Of a stretch of 64,000 nt of DNA, positions 10,112 to 19,930 are shown piece by piece. The stretch is from DATMNR01 sp963702765. GTDB lineage: Bacteria > Chloroflexota > Ktedonobacteria > Ktedonobacterales > Ktedonobacteraceae. The first letter of the stretch is position 1. Every line of letters starts with the position of its first letter. The notes under the pieces were generated by a model. The model was not told where the DNA came from and searched no databases. It saw only the letters and a program-made list of their open reading frames with translations. The stretch lies in NCBI GenBank assembly GCA_963702765.1, contig CAVPEB010000060.1:1-64000 (forward strand), in the 5' to 3' direction. The translations under genes were made by a program, and so were the position numbers.

Positions 10112-10990
10112 ATGAACATACAAAATACATCTGATAAAGTAATCTCTTTACGTGATGGGCGAAGACTGGGTTATGCCGAATATGGTGACCCAGACGGTAA
10201 ACCTGTCTTCTTTTTCCATGGCTTGCCTGGTTCGCGCAGACAACGCCATCCAGACAACTCGATTGCAATCAAGCTAGGAGCGCGTATCATTGCCATCGAT
10301 CGGCCTGGTTATGGCTTATCCGATTTTCAGCAAGGCCGCACATTGCTGGATTGGCCCGATGATGTAGCCCAACTTGCCAATGCGTTGAAAATTAATCGGT
10401 TTGCGGCCATAGGTGTATCAGGAGGCGGCCCCTATCTACTGGCTTGCGCCTATAAGATGCCTGAACGCATAACCACAGCAACCACCATTAGCGGTATGGG
10501 ACCAACAGATAATCCAGATGCCATCAAAGGCATGTTGCCATCGATGCGCCTGGGACTTGTCATTGCTCCAAGAGTGCCATGGGGCTTTGTGCGTCTTGCG
10601 CTAGATCCAGTAGCGAAGATGGTCAGCCGAAATCCTCTGGGAGCCAAAAAGCTTATGCCGTCTTCAGCTCCTGAAGCAGACAAAAAGGCATTTGCCCGGC
10701 CTGAAATACAAGAAATCGATCGTCAGGATCTGAGCGAGGCCTATCGCAATGGCGCACAAGGAGCTTTTTGGGAAGTAGTATTGCTCGCAAGACCCTGGGA
10801 TTTCCGCCTCGAAGACATCCATACAAAGGTTTTCCTATGGCATGGGGAGAAGGATACAACTGTACCCCAACAAATGGGAAGATATGTGGCACACGCCTTA
10901 TCAGATTGTAAGGCTAGATTCTATCCGAGCGAGGGTCACACACTGATATACAATTACTGGCTGGAGATACTGACGGAAGCCGTGGCGTAA
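10112..10990 (+). CDS. Alpha/beta hydrolase, copy 1
   Basis: A 292-residue cytosolic alpha/beta-fold hydrolase. The oxyanion strand FFFHGLPGSR (about residues 33-42), the nucleophile elbow GVSGGG with Ser103, an Asp in HGEKDTTVP (about 241) and a His in EGHTL (about 272) form a complete catalytic triad. The IDRPGYGLSD segment is typical of the family. Substrate is unknown; no neighbour indicates one. It ends 26 bases before the 3' end of the convergent helicase gene, with no clear terminator between them. No strong Shine-Dalgarno precedes the start. The second copy (15117-15998) is about 95% identical by eye, so both seem to be under selection. Confidence 0.88.
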   Translation: MNIQNTSDKVISLRDGRRLGYAEYGDPDGKPVFFFHGLPGSRRQRHPDNSIAIKLGARIIAIDRPGYGLSDFQQGRTLLDWPDDVAQLANALKINRFAAIGVSGGGPYLLACAYKMPERITTATTISGMGPTDNPDAIKGMLPSMRLGLVIAPRVPWGFVRLALDPVAKMVSRNPLGAKKLMPSSAPEADKKAFARPEIQEIDRQDLSEAYRNGAQGAFWEVVLLARPWDFRLEDIHTKVFLWHGEKDTTVPQQMGRYVAHALSDCKARFYPSEGHTLIYNYWLEILTEAVA

Positions 10991-11015
10991 AGAAAGCGAA
11001 AGCCATTCTCTTTGT

Positions 11016-14000
11016 TTACGCCGGACAAATCAGAAAGAATGGACAGCCCGGGCACTTCATCACATCAGGTTTTGGCGGGAATTCATTTCTCTCCATCCCC
11101 AGAATCGCCTGCTCTAGCTCGTCATAAAGACTCTGTTCTTTCTTAGTAGTCAATGTAATCGGGTATGTTTCGCCTGTGCTCATATTATGCGCCTGTAACT
11201 CAACAGCGCGTCCAGGGTGATGCTGGCGAGATGCACGAACATACAACATTTCCCGTGTCGATGTGGAGGGCTTTTGCTTGCGTTTACCAAACCGCGTGCG
11301 CACAAACTTGACCGGTTCACCTGCATGCTCGGATGCTTCAACACGATCAACCACAATCTCGATGGATTTACCGGCTATATCCACAGTAAAAGGTTGGCGA
11401 AGTTGCCAGTCTGAATCTCTACTGGAAAGCAATTTACGACGGATCAACTCGCTAATCTCCTGCCCATGTCGTTCATAGAGGGCAGCAAAAGGTAACGTAT
11501 CCCCTTTTTCCTGCTGCCAGCGCTGTGTATACAGTTCTTCGGCATCCATTTCTGTCAGCAATTCCCCATTCCAGTCCTCTCTACCCTTGTTCACTTCAAG
11601 CCTCTGCTTTAAGTCCGCAATTGTTTCATGTGTCGCGTGCAAGAAAGTAATGTAAGCCGATTTTTCTCCATGAAAGTCATAGATTGTACTGTACATATAC
11701 TGGCGCGGGCAGTTCATGTAGGTCTCTAGCATACCTAACTTCAGTTTATTCGCCTTCACTATTTCAACAAATTCATCACTCGGCTGCGACATAAAGGGTT
11801 CAAACCAATTCGGTTCGAACGTAGCATCCTCCATATGAAATGTAGGGGCGGGGCTTGCCCCCGCCCGACCAATACCTACCTTGTCAATCTCCTCCTGACC
11901 AGTCTCCGCCTTATCAGCCGCTTTCCACACCACGCGTCTAATGCGTTCCTCAGGCAGGCCTACCACGAGAGCATCAATATAAGACGAGCGTTTGTAATTT
12001 TTCTTACCATAACGTTCGGCATAGCTCAGCACAAGGTGGTCCCGTGCACGTGTCGCGCCAACATAGAAGAGACAGGCTTCGCCTGTTTCATGCGCAGCGT
12101 CACCTTCACTTTCAGCTGGTAGCATCCCTGCAGGAGGTTCAACTGATTTGCTACGTCTCAGAATTGGAAAGCGGTTTTTTACAATACCAGGCAAATAGAC
12201 AACAGGAAACTCCAATCCTTTGCTGGCATGAACCGTCATGACTCGAATAATGTCGGGATCTTCTTTTCCTCGCTTTCAGGGTCTTGTTGCCTGTTGCCAC
12301 CGTCATTGCGTAGGGTTTTAAGTACGCTTAAGTAATCTAGAAACCCCCTGGCCTGTTCGTGTATAGGTGGTAGATCAAGCGGCTCTATCTGTTCCCCTAG
12401 TGCTAGAGCATCCTCTTCCTGTCGCAAACGCAGTGCTTGCTGTTGCTGATCATAGTTGCGAGCAAGCTGTAGAATACCGATGTAATCAGCCAGTATAGCT
12501 TGTGCTGGCACATCAACAGTCCCAGCCAGTGGGCCGCGCACCAGCGAAGTTTCAATGAAAATGTAATCGGCCAGTAGCGACCAGATGGTTTGTATGTTTT
12601 GGGAAGCATTCAAGTTTCTCAAGATATCTGAAAGTCGAGCGAGTGCACTACAGCCTTTTCTACTCATAGTGATTGGAGCCTCATTACGCTCAATCAATGT
12701 AATCGGAGAAATCTTTTGTTCTCGCGCGGATTGTAGTAGAGCCTCGATGTCAAGCTGACTTAGCGCATGTTCTGGCTGTCGTGCAGCGCGCAAAAGTCCC
12801 ATGCCACTCGAGTCGGCATACAGCATAACAATCGAAAGCAGGTTCTTGATGTGTTCCTGCTCTAAGAGTCCCCCGTGCTCGATTACAGGCAGGTTGGCGG
12901 AGATCATCACCTGCGAGATTTTACGCGCCTGCGCCCGCGTGCGACAGAGAATTACAATATCGCGAAAGTGATAGCCCTCAACCAGTTTGCGCCCAATATC
13001 ACTGATTAATCCTTTCAACTCACTCGTTTCATCCGAGGCAACAGCCAGAGTAACGTACGTGTCTACCGAAGTGGAGCGTACTGTCTGAGATGTGGCCTGT
13101 AAAGTGTCCGCATCGAGCTGTTTGTTGCGAAATGAATCGGCAAAGCTCACTATATCGGGTCGAGAGCGATAGTTACGGCTAAGTGGCAGAACGACAGCGC
13201 CTGCATAGTCGTTGCGAAAGTTGGCGATGTTTGCCGGTGAGGCGCCCCGAAAGCCGTAGATAGCCTGATTCGCGTCTCCAACTACCCAGACATGGCATGC
13301 ATCTCCAGCAAGCTCGCGTAAGAGGATGCCACTGGCACGATTGATATCTTGAAATTCGTCAACCAGAATATGCTGGTACTTCTGCTGCAACTGCTGGCGA
13401 ACCTCCGGATGTTCAATCAGCAGTTGGACTGCCAGCATGATCAGGCCACCAAAATCGGTATCTTTCTGTCGAACCAGGGCGGTTTGATAGAGTGCATAGA
13501 TATCCGCAACTTCCAGTGCCTTTTCTGCTCGTTCAATCTCTTCATCACTTGAAGCCTGTTTCAGCATGCACAGGGCCAGCCGTTTATATTCTGGAGGTGA
13601 TACCAATTCATCTTTGGCACGTGAGATTCCGCTCAAGATGGCAGGAAAGTGATAGGTTGGCGTGACCAAATTTTGATAATGCCGTAAAGGTAGTTCGTTA
13701 GCTAAGCGTAGGAGAAGAAAATAACCCTCCGCGTCATCCAGGCACGCGAAATCCTGGCGCAAACCCACGAGGTTCCCATAGGTACGCAACTGTTCAGCGC
13801 AAAAAGCATGAAAAGTACTGACCATTGGAAAGGCGCCTTGCGCATCCATTACAGCATGAAGACGTTCCTGCATCTCCTCTGCTGCCTTGCGCGAAAAGGT
13901 TAACGCGAGTATATGCTCGGGCGCTACGCCCTGTGTGTCTATCAGGTATTCGACACGACCTATGAGCGTGCTCGTTTTACCGCTACCAGGTCCTGCAACA

Positions 14001-14827
14001 ATTAAAGCCGGGGTTGGCGCTTCGATAGCGGCTTGTTGCAACTCGTCGTATTCTTTTTTGGGTATGAGAATAGCTTCAGTGGGAGAAAGAACATTAGCAG
14101 AACGCGCATCTCCATGATCATCGACTCTGATTTGATCATGACCACTCTTCGACGGATCACCTGCCTGGTCAAGCTCACGAAGTACATTGGTCCCGCCAGC
14201 TGTCAGGAATTCTGAAAGGCGGTTGAGCATGGCGGTTCTGGAAACGCCGAAGATGGCTGCCAGTTCGCTAGCAGGAGTTTCTGCAGATAGATAAAGCGTG
14301 CGCAGCCTTTCAAGCGGCATCAGTAATTCGGCGGCAAAAACATTCGCAGCTATTTCGCGCTGGCTGCGAGGATTATAGGATATGCCAATTCCGAGTTGTT
14401 CTTCTACTTGATGCTGAGTAAGCAAGTCTGTTACACCTTCACGTACATCCTGCTCCTTACACTGATCTTCCAACACCGTGCTTGTTTCATGCGCCCCAAC
14501 ACTTCGAGGCAAACGGGCAGATTTGTGTTGCTCAGCTTGTCGATGGAGTATAGCATGCCCTATTTCATGTGCCAGGGTAAAACGAAGCATTCCATCCGGG
14601 AGTTTAAGATTGAGCCAGATCAGGTTTTCTCCAGGTTCAAGAAAGCCATAGGTCCCCTTTGGATAGTCGTCAGGATTAAAGGTTGTGATCTCCAATCCAA
14701 GCCAGGCTGCCAGTTTATCAAGCGGTAGCTTATCATCTGTCCACTGCGTGTAGCTTTCCCTGAAGCTTTGTAGCACTTTACGGGCCGCCTCTGCTGCCAG
14801 CTCCTGAAATCTATCATCCATACTCAA
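11016..14827 (-). pseudogene. ImmA/IrrE metallopeptidase - UvrD helicase - Fe-S nuclease-like fusion, copy 1, frameshifted
   Basis: Same architecture as the intact copy at 16024-19836. The N-terminal 863 residues (14827-12236) carry HEIGH, the P-loop GPGSGKT and the DEFQD Walker B box. After EEKKIPTLFES the frame closes. The rest starts at MTVHASKGLEF (12239-11016) with helicase motifs V-VI and the Cys-rich C-terminal domain. Compared with copy 2, one base is missing between about 12250 and 12285 (30 against 31 bases between matching anchors). A MTVHASK Met sits at the restart, so two separate polypeptides could in theory be made, but there is no ribosome binding site pattern to support it. 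Likely inactive, unless the shift is a consensus error. Confidence 0.85.
11844..11870. repeat. GC-rich palindromic repeat inserted in frame in the helicase gene (copy 1)
   Basis: The sequence AGGGGCGGGG CTTG CCCCCGCCC is a near-perfect palindrome lying inside the coding region between helicase and nuclease-like domains. On the coding strand it reads GRAGASPAP. It has the look of the short dispersed palindromes found between genes in related genomes, here carried as part of a protein linker. The same element is at 16852-16878 in unit 2, so it was there before the duplication. Confidence 0.6.
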
Positions 14828-15116
14828 TCCTACACAGAAAATACTTTGGTTTAAGGTTGCAACTATTCTGTAAGGGTTCCAAAGTGTCTGCTAGCCCCCT
14901 TGACGGAGTACCTGGTGTCTAAAAAGGATTTTCAAATTTATGGAAAACGTACTGCTTCAGCAAGCGATGATTCTTGGAGACATCTCTGGTCAGTAGCCTT
15001 GCGTAGAATGAAGTAAACAACGCGTGAATGGATGCCGGGATTCGATGTTAACCCCGTAAATTCCTCTTTTAAGCCTATAGAAACAGCAAAGACTAGAAAG
15101 TCTCTAATGCGCATCA

Positions 15117-15998
15117 ATGATAAATATACAAAATACATCTGATAAAATAATCTCTTTACGTGATGGGCGAAGACTGGGTTATGCCGAATATGGCGACCTA
15201 GAGGGTAAACCTATCTTCTTTTTCCATGGTCTGCCTGGTTCGCGCAGACAACGCCATCCAGACAACTCGATTGCAATCAAGCTAGGAGCACGTATCATTG
15301 CCATCGACCGGCCTGGTTATGGCTTATCCGATTTTCAGCAAGGCCGCCAATTGCTGGATTGGCCCGATGATGTAGCCCAACTTGCCAACGTGTTGAAAAT
15401 TAATCGGTTCGCGGCCATAGGTGTATCAGGAGGCGGCCCCTATCTACTGGCCTGCGCCTATAAGATGCCTGAGCGCATAACTACGGCAACCACCATTAGT
15501 GGCATGGGACCAACAGATAATCCAGAAGCCATCAAAGGCATGTTGCCATCGATGCGCCTGGGATTCGACATCGCTCCAAAAGTGCCATGGGGCTTTGTGC
15601 GTCTTGCGCTTGATCCAGTAGCGAAGTTGGTCAGCCGAAATCCACTGGGAGCCAAAAAGCTTATGCCGTCTTCAGCTCCTGAAGCAGATAAAAAGGCGTT
15701 TGCTCGGCCTGATATACAAGAAGTAGATCGTCAGGATCTGAGCGAGGCCTATCGCAATGGTGCGCAGGGCGCTTTTTGGGAAGTAGTATTGCTTGCAAGT
15801 CCCTGGGGCTTCCGCCTCGAAGACATCCATACAAAGGTTTTCCTATGGCATGGCGAGGAGGATACAACTGTACCTCAACAGATGGGAAGATACGTAGCAC
15901 GCGCCCTAGCAAATTGTAAGGCTAAATTCTATCCTGGCGAGGGTCACACGCTGATATACAATTATTGGCGGGAGATACTCACGGAAGCAGTGGCGTAA
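15117..15998 (+). CDS. Alpha/beta hydrolase, copy 2
   Basis: Close paralogue of 10112-10990 with the same GVSGGG nucleophile elbow, HGEEDTTVP acid loop and EGHTL histidine, so the catalytic triad is intact. It is one residue longer (293) because small changes around the start (ATGATAAATATA here, ATAATGAACATA in copy 1) move the ATG upstream by one codon. Most differences between copies are synonymous or conservative. It is convergent with the intact helicase fusion, whose stop codon begins 25 bases downstream. Function unknown beyond hydrolase. Confidence 0.88.
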   Translation: MINIQNTSDKIISLRDGRRLGYAEYGDLEGKPIFFFHGLPGSRRQRHPDNSIAIKLGARIIAIDRPGYGLSDFQQGRQLLDWPDDVAQLANVLKINRFAAIGVSGGGPYLLACAYKMPERITTATTISGMGPTDNPEAIKGMLPSMRLGFDIAPKVPWGFVRLALDPVAKLVSRNPLGAKKLMPSSAPEADKKAFARPDIQEVDRQDLSEAYRNGAQGAFWEVVLLASPWGFRLEDIHTKVFLWHGEEDTTVPQQMGRYVARALANCKAKFYPGEGHTLIYNYWREILTEAVA

Positions 15999-16023
15999 AG
16001 AAAGCGAAAGACATTCTCTTTGT

Positions 16024-19000
16024 TTACGCCGGACAAATCAAAAAGAATGGACAGCCCGGGCACTTCATCACATCAGGTTTTGGCGAGAATTCATTTCTCT
16101 CCATCCCCAGAATCGCCTGCTCTAGCTCGTCATAAAGACTCTGTTCTTTCTTAGTAGTCAATGTAATCGGGTATGTTTCGCCTGTGCTCATATTATGCGC
16201 CTGTAACTCAACAGCGCGTCCAGGGTGATGCTGGCGAGATGCACGAACATACAACATTTCCCGTGTCGATGTGGAGGGCTTTTGCTTGCGTTTACCAAAC
16301 CGCGTGCGCACAAACTTGACCGGCTCACCTGTATGCTCGGATGCTTCGACACGATCAACCACAATCTCGATAGATTTACCGGCTATATCCACTGTAAAAG
16401 GTTGGCGAAGTTGCCAGTCTGAATCTCTACTGGAAAGCAATTTACGACGGATCAACTCGCTAATCTCCTGCCCATGTCGTTCATAGAGGGCAGCAAAAGG
16501 TAACGTATCCCCTTTTTCCTGCTGCCAGCGCTGTGTATACAGTTCTTTGGCATCCATTTCTGTCAGCAATTCCCCATTCCAGTCCTCTCTACCCTTGTTC
16601 ACTTCAAGCCTCTGCTTTAAGTCCGCAATTGTTTCATGTGTCGCGTGCAAGAAAGTAATGTAAGCCGATTTTTCTCCATGAAAGTCATAGATTGTACTGT
16701 ACATATACTGGCGCGGGCAGTTCATGTAGGTCTCTAGCATACCTAACTTCAGTTTATTCGCCTTCACTATTTCAACAAATTCATCACTCGGCTGCGACAT
16801 AAAGGGTTCAAACCAATTCGGTTCGAACGTAGCATCCTCCATATGAAATGTAGGGGCGGGGCTTGCCCCCGCCCGACCAATACCTACCTTGTCAATCTCC
16901 GCCTGACCAGTCTCCGCCTTATCAGCCGCTTTCCACACCACGCGTCTAATGCGTTCCTCAGGCAGGCCTACCACGAGAGCATCAATATAAGACGAGCGTT
17001 TGTAATTTTTCTTACCATAACGTTCGGCATAGCTCAGCACAAGGTGGTCCCGTGCACGTGTCGCGCCAACATAGAAGAGACAGGCTTCGCCTGTTTCATG
17101 CGCAGCGTCACCTTCACTTTCAGCTGGTAGCATCCCTGCAGGAGGTTCAACTGATTTGCTGCGTCTCAGAATTGGAAAGCGATTTTTCACGATACCAGGT
17201 AAATAGACAACAGGAAACTCCAATCCTTTGCTGGCATGGACCGTCATGACTCGTATATTATCAGGATCTTCTTTATTTTCGCTTTCAGAGTCTTGATGCC
17301 TGTTGCCACCATCGTTCCGTAGGGTCTTAAGTACACTTAAGTAATCCAGAAAACCCCTGGCCTGTTCCTGTATGGGTGATATATGAAGCGGCTCTATCTG
17401 TTCCCTTTGAGCTAAAGCATCCTCTTCTTGCTGCAAGCGAAGTGCTTGCTGTTGATGATCGTAGTTGCGGGCAAGCTGTAGAATACCAGAGTAATCAGCC
17501 AGTATGGCTTGCTCCTGCGCGTCAACAGTCCCAGACAGCAAGCCACTTGCGAGTGAAGTTTCAATGAAGAGGTAATCAGCCAGTAGCGACCAGATGGTTT
17601 GCATGTTTTGCGGAGCATTCAAATTTCTCAAGATATCTGAAAGTCGAGCGAGTGCACTACAGCCTTTTCTACTCATCGTGATTGAAGCGTTATTTCGTTC
17701 AATCAATGTAATCGGAGAAATCTTTTGTTCTCGCGCTGCCTGGAGTAGAGCCTCTATGTCATGCTGGCTGAATGCGTGTTCTGGTTGTCGGGCAGCGCGC
17801 AAAATTCCCATTCCGCTCGAGTCCGCAAACAGCATAACAATCGAAAGCAGGTTCTTGATGTGTTCCTGCTCTAAGAGTCCCCCGCGCTCAATTACAGGCA
17901 AGTTGGCGGTGATCAACGCCTGTGAGATTTTACGCGCCTGCGCCCGCGTACGGCAGAGAATCACAATATCGCGAAAATGATAACCTTCAGCCAGTTTGCG
18001 TTGTATATCATTGATTAAGCCCTCCAATTCGCTCGTTTCATCGGAGGCGATAGCAAGAGTGACGTACGCATCTACTGAAGTAGAGCGTGCTGTCTGAGAT
18101 ATGACCTGTAAGGTATCAGAATAGAGCTGTTTGTCGCGAAATGCATCTGCAAAGTTCACAATATCGGGTCGGGAGCGATAGTTGCGGCTAAGTGGCAGAA
18201 CAACAGCGCCTGCATAATCGTTGTGAAAGCTGGCGATGTTTGCAGGTGAAGCGCCCCGAAAGCCATAGATAGCCTGATTCGCGTCTCCAACTACCCAGGC
18301 ATGGCGCGCATCTCCTGCAAGCTCGCGCAAGAGGATACCACTAGCCCGATTGATATCCTGAAATTCGTCTACCAGGATATGCTGGTATTTCTGCTGCAAC
18401 TGCTGGCGAACCTCCCGATGTTCATTCAGCAGTTGGACTGCCAGCATGATCAGGCCACCAAAATCGGTATCTTTCTGTCGGTCCAGGGCGGTTTGATAGA
18501 GTGCATAGATATCCGCAACTTCAAGAGCCTTTTCTGCTCGTTCGATTTCTTCATCACTTGAAGCCTGCTTCAGCATGCGCAGAGCCAGCCTTTTATATTC
18601 TCCCGGTAATACCAGTTCATCTTTGGCACGTGAGATTCCTCTCAAGATGGCAGGAAAGTGATAGGTGGGCGTGAACAAATTCTGATAATGGTGTAATGGT
18701 AGTTCGTTAGCTAAGCTTAGAAGAAGAAAATAACCCTCTGCCTCATCCAGGCACGCAAAATCCTGGCGCAAACCCACAAGGTTCCAATAAGTACGCAATT
18801 GTTCGGCGCAAAAAGCATGAAAAGTACTGATTGTGGGAAAGGAAGCCTGCGCATCCATTACAGCATTGAGCCGTTCCTGCATCTCCTCTGCCGCTTTGCG
18901 CGAAAAGGTTAACGCGAGTATATTCGCGGGCGCTACGCCCTGTGTGTCTATCAGGTATTCGACACGACCTATGAGCGTGCTCGTTTTACCACTTCCAGGT

Positions 19001-19836
19001 CCTGCAACAATTAAAGCCGGGGTTGGTGCTTCGATAGCGGCTTGTTGGAATTCGTCGTATTCTTTTGTTGGTGTGAGAATAGCTTCGTTGGGCAAAAGAA
19101 TATTATCAGAACTGGCATATGCATGAGCATCGACTCCGGTATGACCTTCACTTCCTTTCAACGGATTACCTGCCTGATCAACCTCACGAAGTACAACGTT
19201 CTCGCCAGGTGTTAGAAATACTGAAAGGCGATTGAGCAAAGCGGCTCTGGAAACACCGAAGATGGCTGCCAGTTCACTAGCAGGAGTTTCTGCAGATAGA
19301 TACAGGGTGCGCAGCCTTTCAAGTGGCATTAGTAATTCGGAGGCAAAAACGTTCGCAGCTATTTCGCGCTGGCTACGAGGATCATAGGATATGCCAATTC
19401 CGAGTTGTTCTTCTACTTGATCCTGAAAAAGCAGGTCTGTTACACCTTCACGTACATCTTGCTCCTTACACTGATCTTCCAATGCCGTACTTTTTTCAAG
19501 TGCCCCTACAGTTCTAGACAAACGAGTAGATTCGTGTGGCTGGGCCTGACGATGGAGTATAACATGCCCTATTTCATGTGCCAGCGTAAAACGAAGCATT
19601 CCATCCGGAAGTTTACGATTGAGCCAGATCAGGTTTTCTCCAGGTTCAAGAAAGCCATAGGTCCCCTTTGGATGGTCGTCAGGACCAAAGGTTGTGATCT
19701 CCAATCCAAGCCAGGCTGCCAGTTTATCCAGTGGTAGCTTATCATCTGTCCACTGCGTGTAGCTTTCCCTGAAGCCTTGTAGCACTTTACGGGCCGCCTC
19801 TGTTGCCAGTTCCTGAAATCTATCATCCATACTCAA
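16024..19836 (-). CDS. ImmA/IrrE metallopeptidase - UvrD/Rep helicase - Fe-S nuclease-like fusion, intact (1270 aa)
   Basis: Three modules are fused. (1) Residues 1-210: M78 metallopeptidase of the ImmA/IrrE type, with AHEIGH (zinc motif, 87-91), the second conserved segment REIAANVFASELLMP (about 157-171) and a helix-turn-helix-like AAIFGVSRAALLNRL. (2) Residues about 258-1000: superfamily 1A helicase, with GPGSGKT (279-285), TFSRKAAEEM, LVDEFQDINRAS, VVGDANQAIYGFRGA, RNYRSRPDIV, MTVHASKGLEF (from 864) and YVGATRARDHL, all intact. (3) Residues about 1030-1270: a RecB/AddB/Cas4-like domain with the Fe-S signature C1040, C1259-X2-C1262-X5-C1268. The usual D-(D/E)-X-K strand appears replaced by FVRTRFGK, so the nuclease may be inactive, although VVDRVE is kept. 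ImmA/IrrE proteases cleave repressors after damage or phage signals. A role in DNA repair or defence is inference. Start ATG 19836 gives full alignment with copy 1. Confidence 0.88.
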   Translation of the reverse strand: MSMDDRFQELATEAARKVLQGFRESYTQWTDDKLPLDKLAAWLGLEITTFGPDDHPKGTYGFLEPGENLIWLNRKLPDGMLRFTLAHEIGHVILHRQAQPHESTRLSRTVGALEKSTALEDQCKEQDVREGVTDLLFQDQVEEQLGIGISYDPRSQREIAANVFASELLMPLERLRTLYLSAETPASELAAIFGVSRAALLNRLSVFLTPGENVVLREVDQAGNPLKGSEGHTGVDAHAYASSDNILLPNEAILTPTKEYDEFQQAAIEAPTPALIVAGPGSGKTSTLIGRVEYLIDTQGVAPANILALTFSRKAAEEMQERLNAVMDAQASFPTISTFHAFCAEQLRTYWNLVGLRQDFACLDEAEGYFLLLSLANELPLHHYQNLFTPTYHFPAILRGISRAKDELVLPGEYKRLALRMLKQASSDEEIERAEKALEVADIYALYQTALDRQKDTDFGGLIMLAVQLLNEHREVRQQLQQKYQHILVDEFQDINRASGILLRELAGDARHAWVVGDANQAIYGFRGASPANIASFHNDYAGAVVLPLSRNYRSRPDIVNFADAFRDKQLYSDTLQVISQTARSTSVDAYVTLAIASDETSELEGLINDIQRKLAEGYHFRDIVILCRTRAQARKISQALITANLPVIERGGLLEQEHIKNLLSIVMLFADSSGMGILRAARQPEHAFSQHDIEALLQAAREQKISPITLIERNNASITMSRKGCSALARLSDILRNLNAPQNMQTIWSLLADYLFIETSLASGLLSGTVDAQEQAILADYSGILQLARNYDHQQQALRLQQEEDALAQREQIEPLHISPIQEQARGFLDYLSVLKTLRNDGGNRHQDSESENKEDPDNIRVMTVHASKGLEFPVVYLPGIVKNRFPILRRSKSVEPPAGMLPAESEGDAAHETGEACLFYVGATRARDHLVLSYAERYGKKNYKRSSYIDALVVGLPEERIRRVVWKAADKAETGQAEIDKVGIGRAGASPAPTFHMEDATFEPNWFEPFMSQPSDEFVEIVKANKLKLGMLETYMNCPRQYMYSTIYDFHGEKSAYITFLHATHETIADLKQRLEVNKGREDWNGELLTEMDAKELYTQRWQQEKGDTLPFAALYERHGQEISELIRRKLLSSRDSDWQLRQPFTVDIAGKSIEIVVDRVEASEHTGEPVKFVRTRFGKRKQKPSTSTREMLYVRASRQHHPGRAVELQAHNMSTGETYPITLTTKKEQSLYDELEQAILGMERNEFSPKPDVMKCPGCPFFLICPA
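16852..16878. repeat. GC-rich palindromic repeat in frame in the helicase gene (copy 2)
   Basis: Identical to the element at 11844-11870, at the expected offset of 5008. It encodes part of the linker between the helicase and the nuclease-like domain (GRAGASPAP). Confidence 0.6.
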
Positions 19837-19930
19837 TCCTACACAGAAAATACTTTTTGCTTCACATTGTAACTATTCAGCAAGGTTTCCAAAGTGCCTG
19901 CTAGCCCCCTTGGCGGAGTACCTGGTGTCT

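Larger units (their letters stand above)
9945..14922. repeat. Tandem duplication, unit 1 (about 5.0 kb)
   Basis: This segment is repeated almost base for base at 14953-19930 in direct orientation with a constant offset near 5008. Homology starts at a TTGCTTCAGCAAG-like sequence and ends after CGGAGTACCTGGTGTCT. Only about 30 bases separate the units. Each carries an alpha/beta hydrolase gene (+) convergent with a metallopeptidase-helicase-nuclease gene (-). Identity varies: the 3' third of the helicase gene is almost identical, its middle and N-terminal part more divergent, which suggests patchy gene conversion. Confidence 0.9.
14953..19930. repeat. Tandem duplication, unit 2 (about 5.0 kb)
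   Basis: Second unit of the direct repeat described at 9945-14922. Its helicase gene is intact. After the unit ends, the flanking sequence carries a different palindromic element (19971-19997) that unit 1 lacks. Confidence 0.9.

Noticed and set aside
11810..11820. GGTTCGAAC, resembling a tRNA T-arm (also at 16818)
   Set aside because: It lies inside the helicase fusion coding sequence and no cloverleaf can be drawn around it.
12236..12239. Programmed frameshift or ATGA-type coupling in helicase copy 1
   Set aside because: No slippery sequence or strong ribosome binding site is evident, and copy 2 encodes the protein in a single frame with one more base.
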